A DNA stretch of 64,000 nucleotides, taken from NCBI GenBank assembly GCA_037039925.1, contig JAXRKP010001074.1, forward strand, positions 1-64,000. The letters run 5' to 3'. Shown here in pieces: positions 48,690 through 64,000 of the stretch. The notes under the pieces are model-generated. The model was not told the origin of the DNA. It saw nothing but the letters and a program-made list of their open reading frames with translations, and did not search any database. The position numbers were made by a program, and so were the translations under genes. Positions within the stretch are counted from its first letter, which is position 1. Each line of letters begins with the position of its first letter. This DNA comes from Doris montereyensis. Its lineage: Eukaryota > Mollusca > Gastropoda > Nudibranchia > Dorididae.

Positions 48690-49400
48690 AACATTACCAC
48701 TGTTCCAACTCACCCAAAAAGATCCTTTAAAAAAATTAAAAGGATATTAACATGCTCATGTCACTCATGACATTAATATTCAAGTCATTGCATGTGTACG
48801 GAGGAAAAGAAAACTCACACATTCTAGAATGCAATCTAAATGTTTTTGAGAATCATGTTGTTAGTATTTTTTATTATTGATATGTGATCTCTTGAACCTG
48901 AGGTCCACAAAAACAAATCAGGGATTAAATTAATGAAATGCAAATAAAGATCTATGTCTTTCGTGAGATTTACAGTATTTCTGAGGGACACAAACATTTA
49001 TACCCATCTCCTACGGCAGGACAGACATTGAGGAGGGCATAGAGATTCATCAGACTAAAAGACAAAATTCAGCTGTAAAGATTGTATGTGTAGGAAAGAG
49101 ATTTCAATGAGAAAATGTATTTGAGGAGAGATTAAGTAGTGCATCACTCTTGCAAAAATAAAAAAACACAAAACAAGCACACAAAAAAAGAGACAAAAAC
49201 AAGACAAACCAAACCAAACCTAAAATTGTAGAGACTATAAAAACAAATTATTTTGTTCGCTTCATTTAATGTTGTTCATTAATAAAGACATGAGAGTTTT
49301 CAGCATCTGAATCTGACAAAAACTTTTGAGTTAAATACAATGAGGACACTTTGATCAAATCTAAAAAAGTCAGTGTTGAAATGTAAATGTAATAACTTGC
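48690..49400. other. No feature recognised
   Basis: AT-rich, unique-looking sequence. Confidence 0.4.
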
Positions 49401-49465
49401 ACCTCTAATGCAGCTGTACCACTAATGCAGTTGTACCACTAATGCAGTTGTACCACTAATGCAAA
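49400..49465. repeat. 17-bp tandem repeat, four copies
   Basis: TAATGCAGTTGTACCAC repeated, the first copy with GCTG for GTTG. Confidence 0.85.
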
Positions 49466-49579
49466 GTTGTAAACTAAAAACTGCAGTTGTACACTTACAG
49501 TTAAAGTGAAAGAAAATAACTCTTACAAAAAGAAATCCAAATCCAATCTGAAGAAGATAAAAATAAAGATGGATTTTTA

Positions 49580-50005
49580 GCCTGTATCTCCGCATAAATG
49601 CAGGCTCACTGATTACATCATTTATCCAAAAGCAGGCCGTTTCATTCATAGTCCTCAACTTCCAGGGGAGCCTACTGTACACAATCCTGTTAGGCTTTTC
49701 GTTATACATGGACCACTCAGACAAGATCTCTCTCTACCTATAGCTGGATACTCATTCACACCTGAGTCCAGTGAGGAAAGTAGACTGAAGTACTTTTCCT
49801 AAGACTACAATGTTGTAATAAAAACCCACATGTGACAGTCGTAGGGCTTGAACCAATGTTGTAATAAAAACCCACATGTGACAGTCGTAGGACTTGAACC
49901 AATGTTGTAATAAAAACCCACATGTGACAGTCGTAGGGCTTGAACCAATGTTGTCGTGATGACCAGGTCACAACACTACGGTTCAGCTGCAACGCCTCAT
50001 CTGAC
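49580..50005 (-). mobile_element. SINE family B with an internal 46-bp triplication
   Basis: Full-length relative of 54460-54797 on the minus strand. The segment with AATAAAAACCCACATGTGAC and TCGTAGGGCTTGAACC is present three times (49810-49950). The tRNA-like head is at the right end. Confidence 0.75.
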
Positions 50006-50009
50006 TGAC

Positions 50010-50690
50010 ATGAAGGCTTATACACCGTATAATTAACTAAACATTAGAAAAAGGACCCAGTGAATTTGGTAACAAAAGTGTTATTAAACCTTTTTCCGCC
50101 TATCTTTTCAATGCTTGAATCCTAATCTGTACTTTAAAAACTTTTGTAAGACAAATAAATGAGCTAGACTACTTGTTGAGAGAAATAAACCTAGAAAATC
50201 CAGACACCATTCACAGAAAATACATGGGAAACATCATAGGCATCCACTGGCCGAATAAGGCCTATTAGTCAAAGGGTCAAAGGATAGTGGTGGAAATTAT
50301 TTGCACACATTCTCAGGAGATGAGAAAACACCAGCTCAAACAGCAATACATGCATATTTTAGCAAGGGATCAAAATATAGAGGAAGAACACCAACACCAT
50401 TGCCAACGACACTCAGCCACGACTTGCAAAAACTACACAAAATATACCAACACCAAGCTTGAGAAACGCCGAAACCCGAATGGAAAAGACATGTACATAC
50501 CAACACAACTAACAACAAAAAGAGACCGACTTGCTTTGAAAACTTTTGTGCAGGATCAAGAGACATGGAGAGAAGCTACAAAACAAAATAATCAACACTG
50601 AGGTTATTTAGGACCAGCATTATGTCAGAATACACAGTATAGGGCAAGCGTCTTTATTGACTATGAGGCCATTTTACTACTTACTGCTGC
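50010..50690. other. No recognised gene; possible LINE-derived frame
   Basis: A plus-strand frame at 50287-50601 (105 codons) ends with LKTFVQDQETWREATK, vaguely like LINE C-termini. Not enough to classify. Confidence 0.35.
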
Positions 50691-52010
50691 TTGTTACTAT
50701 GAGGCCATTCTAGTACTTACTACTACTACTTGTTACTACAAGGCCATACTACTACTACTTGTTACTACGAGGCCATACTACTACTACTTGTTACTACGAG
50801 GCCATACTACTACTACTTGTTACTACGAGGCCATACTACTACTACTTGTTCTACGAGGCCATACTACTACTACTTGTTACTACGAGGCCATTCTAGTACT
50901 TACTACTACTACTTGTTACTACAAGGCCATACTACTACTACTTGTTACTACGAGGCCATTCTAGTACTTACTACTACTACTTGTTACTACGAGGCCATTC
51001 TACTACTTACTACTACTACTTGTTACTACGAGGCCATTCTAGTACTTACTACTAATACTTGTTACTACAAGGCCATACTACTACTTGTTACTACAAGGCC
51101 ATTCTAGTACTTACTACTACTACTTGTTACTACGAGGCCATTCTACTACTTACTACTACTACTACTTGTTACTACGAGGCCATTCTACTACTTACTACTA
51201 CTACTACTTGTTGTTACTACGAGGCCATTCTACTACTTACAACTACTACTTGTTGTTACTACGAGGCCATTCTACTACTTACTACTACTACTTGTTGTTA
51301 CTACGAGGCCATTCTACTACTTACTACTACTACTTGTTGTTACTACGAGGCCATTCTACTACTTACTACTACTACTTGTTGTTACTACGAGGCCATTCTA
51401 CTACTTACTACTACTACTTGTTGTTACTACGAGGCCATTCTACTACTTACTACTACTACTTGTTGTTACTCGAGGCCATTCTACTACTTACTACTACTAC
51501 TTGTTGTTATTACGAGTTGGCCATTCTACTACTTACTACTACTACTTGTTGTTACTTTGGGGCCATTCTACTGGTACTACTACTACTTGTTGTTACCATC
51601 AACGAGGCCATTCTACTACTTACTACTACTACTTGTTACCACGAGGCCATTCTACTACTTACTACTACTACTTGTTGTTACTTTGGCCATTCTACTACTT
51701 ACTACTACTACTTGTTGTTATTACGAGGCCATTCTACTACTTACTACTACTACTTGTTGTTACTACGAGGCCATTCTAGTACTTACTACTACTTGTTGTT
51801 ACTACGAGGCCATTCTACTACTTACTACTACTACTTGTTATTACGAGGCCATTCTACTGCTTGTTATTATGAGGCCATTCTACTACTTGTTATTACAAGG
51901 CTATTCTACTACTTGTTATTACGAGGCCATTCTAGTACTTACTACTACTACTACTTGTTGTTACTACGAGGCCATACTACTACTTACTACTACTACTTGT
52001 TGTTACTTGG
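50690..52010. repeat. About 42-bp tandem array
   Basis: About 30 copies of a unit containing TACGAGGCCATTCTACTACT and TACTACTACTACTTGTTGTT. Copies before about 50880 are a shorter 29-bp form (TACGAGGCCATACTACTACT then ACTTGTTAC). Confidence 0.96.
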
Positions 52011-54169
52011 AAAATTAAAATGAAACATGAGGAACAAAACTATTCCTAAATGTACATAAATTAGCTGACACATTATATTTATGGTGACTACACACGATCT
52101 TAAGAGAAAGTACAAACAATCAAGCGAGAATAATTCTAAACTGATTGCTGGAGGAAGGAAACAGATGCCAAGCATCAGATTAGACTTCATATACATAAAA
52201 CCTGATTGTGATTAAAGCTTTGAGTATCAACATTTAACAATGGCCTCTCACATTTAAGGATTTCTTGGTGATCGCTATAGAAACGTGTTTTCTCACTGAC
52301 AAATTTTAACGGTTTAAACAATGTCATCAATCAATATATATATATATTTTCCCAAAGGTTGAAATCAAGTATAAAACTCATCCCCTCTGCCCCCTTTACC
52401 ATACCTTATAAAAGAAAAAAATCTCAAAAATAAAATAAATTGTAAGTTGAATACTGATTATCCTCATATAAACATACATACATAAACATAAAATATATTA
52501 TATATATACATTAAAAAATAGTTTCTTTACTTCTTTGACACAAGATATAAAAAATAATAAGCAAAATGTAACTTGTTCTTTTCAAAGTAAAACTTACGAA
52601 ATATGTATCCACACAGAAAAAAACAAAAAAACTAGCAGCAATTTTCATTTTTTATCAGCAGAGTTTACGGCAACAATAGTCTTGCTGTTATTTTAGCCAC
52701 AACATGACGGGAAAAACATTTTGTGACAACAAAGATCACCTGGGTCTTCAAGTCTTAACATTTTACGGGCTGCTAGCAGAGCTGCCAAGTTGGAAAGCAA
52801 GAGAAGGGGACAGAGACATGGAGATAGGGAGGGACAAATGAGGCAGTAGTGGAGTGACATTATATTACTGACCTGGTCACTTCAACATTTTGATTTTAAT
52901 TAAAAATGAAAGTATTACAAATTCCTCATTCAATTATTTGCTTTTCAAAGAATGAAGAGTTACCACTTCAAGAGAATATTATCTGACTTTCAGGATTGAA
53001 GGAATTACATAATATGACATCGATACTAGCCACTTCAAACACCGTAACACACTAACAGTGAAAAGTTTCTTGACAAAAATCAAAGAAGCAAGGTGGGATA
53101 GGCTACTGATCAACTGCATGGAGGGATAAATGACAACTGGGAGTGAGGGATTGTCCCTACCAAAGAAAGACACTTGGCATGCTCTGTACTAGTAATATTG
53201 TCATAGTAATAGCAATTTTCACTTGAATGGCACACTTAAATAAGTATTTCACATCTAAGAACATATACAGTTATTATTGAATACTTAATATTCAATTGAA
53301 GCACCAAAATTGTCCTAGTTGTTACTGATAATTCTTAAAATTGTTCAGTCACATAATTCAATGGATTTTCATTTTTCGAGGGAACTTCACAGGCAACCTT
53401 TATATTTTTTTTAATGGGTTGGCATCTGTGTTTATAAATGCATTTAACAAAATGGAATGTAGGTCGCTGATGGTTTTGATTTCTACATTCCTCAATTTCA
53501 AAGAAATTTAAGACTTAGTGAGAGATGCCTGATCAAATACCTGCCTAACTCCGGAAGCCTAAAACCGGGAGAAGAGAAGAGGAAATGATAACTAGAAATG
53601 AAATTGGAAATCTGTCAAAACAAGTACAGCCTTAATCGGTTTTTCCTAATCATCCCATTCCAATTGGTTGCATTTCCTTAGTACGCAATAATTCCAGTGA
53701 GTACTTTTTAAGTAGAAATTTTTTTTTTTTTTAATTTCGAGAGTTAAGATTTAGGTAAGAGGAGACACAGGCGGCTTATTTTAAGACAGAATTATCAGAA
53801 GCAAAAAAAAAAAGGAAAGTGAAATATTATCAAATTTCTAGATTGCTAATTTCATACGCAGGCATTGTGCAATGGGGTTGAAAATCCGAGCGAAGTCGAC
53901 TTTTGCCCTGATGGTTGACAGGAATGAGACCATAATAATTTGATTAATGCTGGAGAGTTTTGAGTTCAAAGGCAACACTTGCAATACATTGGATAATAAT
54001 ATCTCTCACTGAAAGCATTACTTTTCTAATTAAAAAAAAAATTCAATTTGAAACACTAGAATGACAACAGCACACTAAAGCATTCAACACATAAAGGGAT
54101 CTGTCCAGCTTGAGACCAAATTTGAAAGGGTTGAAAGTCACACGCTTATTCAGAGTGAGTCCCCACGCT
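52011..54169. other. 2.2 kb downstream of GMPR, no gene recognised
   Basis: AT-rich sequence that by position includes the GMPR 3' untranslated region on the minus strand. No clear AATAAA close to the stop was found on that strand; ATTAAA-like signals occur near 53412 and 53733. Confidence 0.4.
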
Positions 54170-63441
<9,272 letters not shown>

Positions 63442-64000
63442 CTAAACAATAGAAACAAAATTTTGAAAATTGATTTCATACCATTAATCATGTCGTGATG
63501 AAAGCCATTGACATTTACATTCTCCTCTTCTTCTTCCTACATATATATATGCCAAAGCATCAGGTATGAGAGGCCATTTAATGATTGAAAAATTACTCTC
63601 TCTTAATGCTTCCGCTAATCTAGCTGGTTGGCTTCTTGATTTTACAGAATTCACTTAACATTTATTTCCTGTATCGATATACAATAATGCATATTTTTTA
63701 AAGAAATGTATGGAATTACTCATTTAGAAAGGCTATTTAGACATTTTATTAAATATTGTGAATGGATGTTGTTATGAGGGCCATTTAGGTTTTTCACTCC
63801 ATTTTAAAAAAAAGTAATAACACTCTTACTAATTTCTAGTTTCTCTTTCTGTTTTAGAAATAATGTCTCATTTATCACACAGCATTTATGATGCAATACA
63901 CTCTATACAGTGGTGTCTGCCTAAAAACCTGATCTGTGGGTGACATAAACAGTTGTTTCTTAGGCAACTCCGACGTATCTTGTATTTTTGCTTCATTATC
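63442..64000. other. GMPR first intron, part
   Basis: The minus strand was searched for the MPRI-type N-terminal exon of GMPR. It was not found, so it should be to the right of the window. Confidence 0.5.

Overview
The window is eukaryotic nuclear DNA from an animal, most likely a marine mollusc or related lophotrochozoan. That placement is an inference from animal-type split genes, several families of tRNA-derived SINEs, degenerate RTE-like and CR1-like LINEs, and extremely abundant tandem repeats. I saw no operons, no CRISPR array and no prokaryotic genes. Most long open frames are tandem repeats read through in several frames. The real coding sequence is a few short exons found by reading conserved protein blocks and splice signals by eye.

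Two gene families are recognisable. (1) GMP reductase (GMPR, minus strand, 54.17-63.44 kb) has six exons covering about residue 30 to the C-terminus; the first exon lies beyond the right edge. (2) Cathepsin Z-like C1 cysteine peptidases occur as three loci. A plus-strand last exon sits at 2.40-2.51 kb. An isolated minus-strand exon with a stop sits at 13.06-13.18 kb. A long minus-strand gene runs from about 40.55 to 20.52 kb, with exons near 40.4 (tentative), 36.9, 33.9, 29.1, 27.5 and 20.6 kb. The exon that should carry the catalytic His and Asn was not found. As read, the catalytic Cys is Ser and there is one in-frame stop.

Layout. 0-2.1 kb: 39-bp array grown from a SINE tail. 2.1-5.1 kb: cathepsin Z last exon, SINEs, microsatellites. 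6.0-10.0 kb: 21-23-bp array. 10.5-12.0 kb: CR1-like LINE remnant with a 47-bp array inside it. 12.5-15.6 kb: foldback repeat, cathepsin Z exon, 60-bp array, LINE 3' end running into (GAT)n. 16.1-18.2 kb: LINE reverse-transcriptase remnant and SINEs. 18.4-20.2 kb: 62-bp array. 20.5-40.5 kb: the cathepsin Z-like gene, its introns filled with about a dozen arrays, including a 4-kb array at 29.6-33.5 kb. 40.9-45 kb: SINEs and RTE-like LINE remnants. 45-52 kb: further arrays. 52-64 kb: GMPR, with SINEs, a (GA)n tract, a 945-bp inverted-repeat DNA element and a small MITE in its introns.

Five single-base deletions interrupt otherwise well conserved exons in the two unrelated genes (two in GMPR, three in the cathepsin Z-like gene), always at what should be an intact codon. 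This pattern points to residual indel errors in a long-read assembly, so reading frames here should be treated with care. I found no convincing new defence, biosynthetic or regulatory system. The most unusual structures are the cathepsin Z gene whose 3' splice site and exon start have been tandemly amplified, and the arrays that can be traced back to SINE or LINE sequence.
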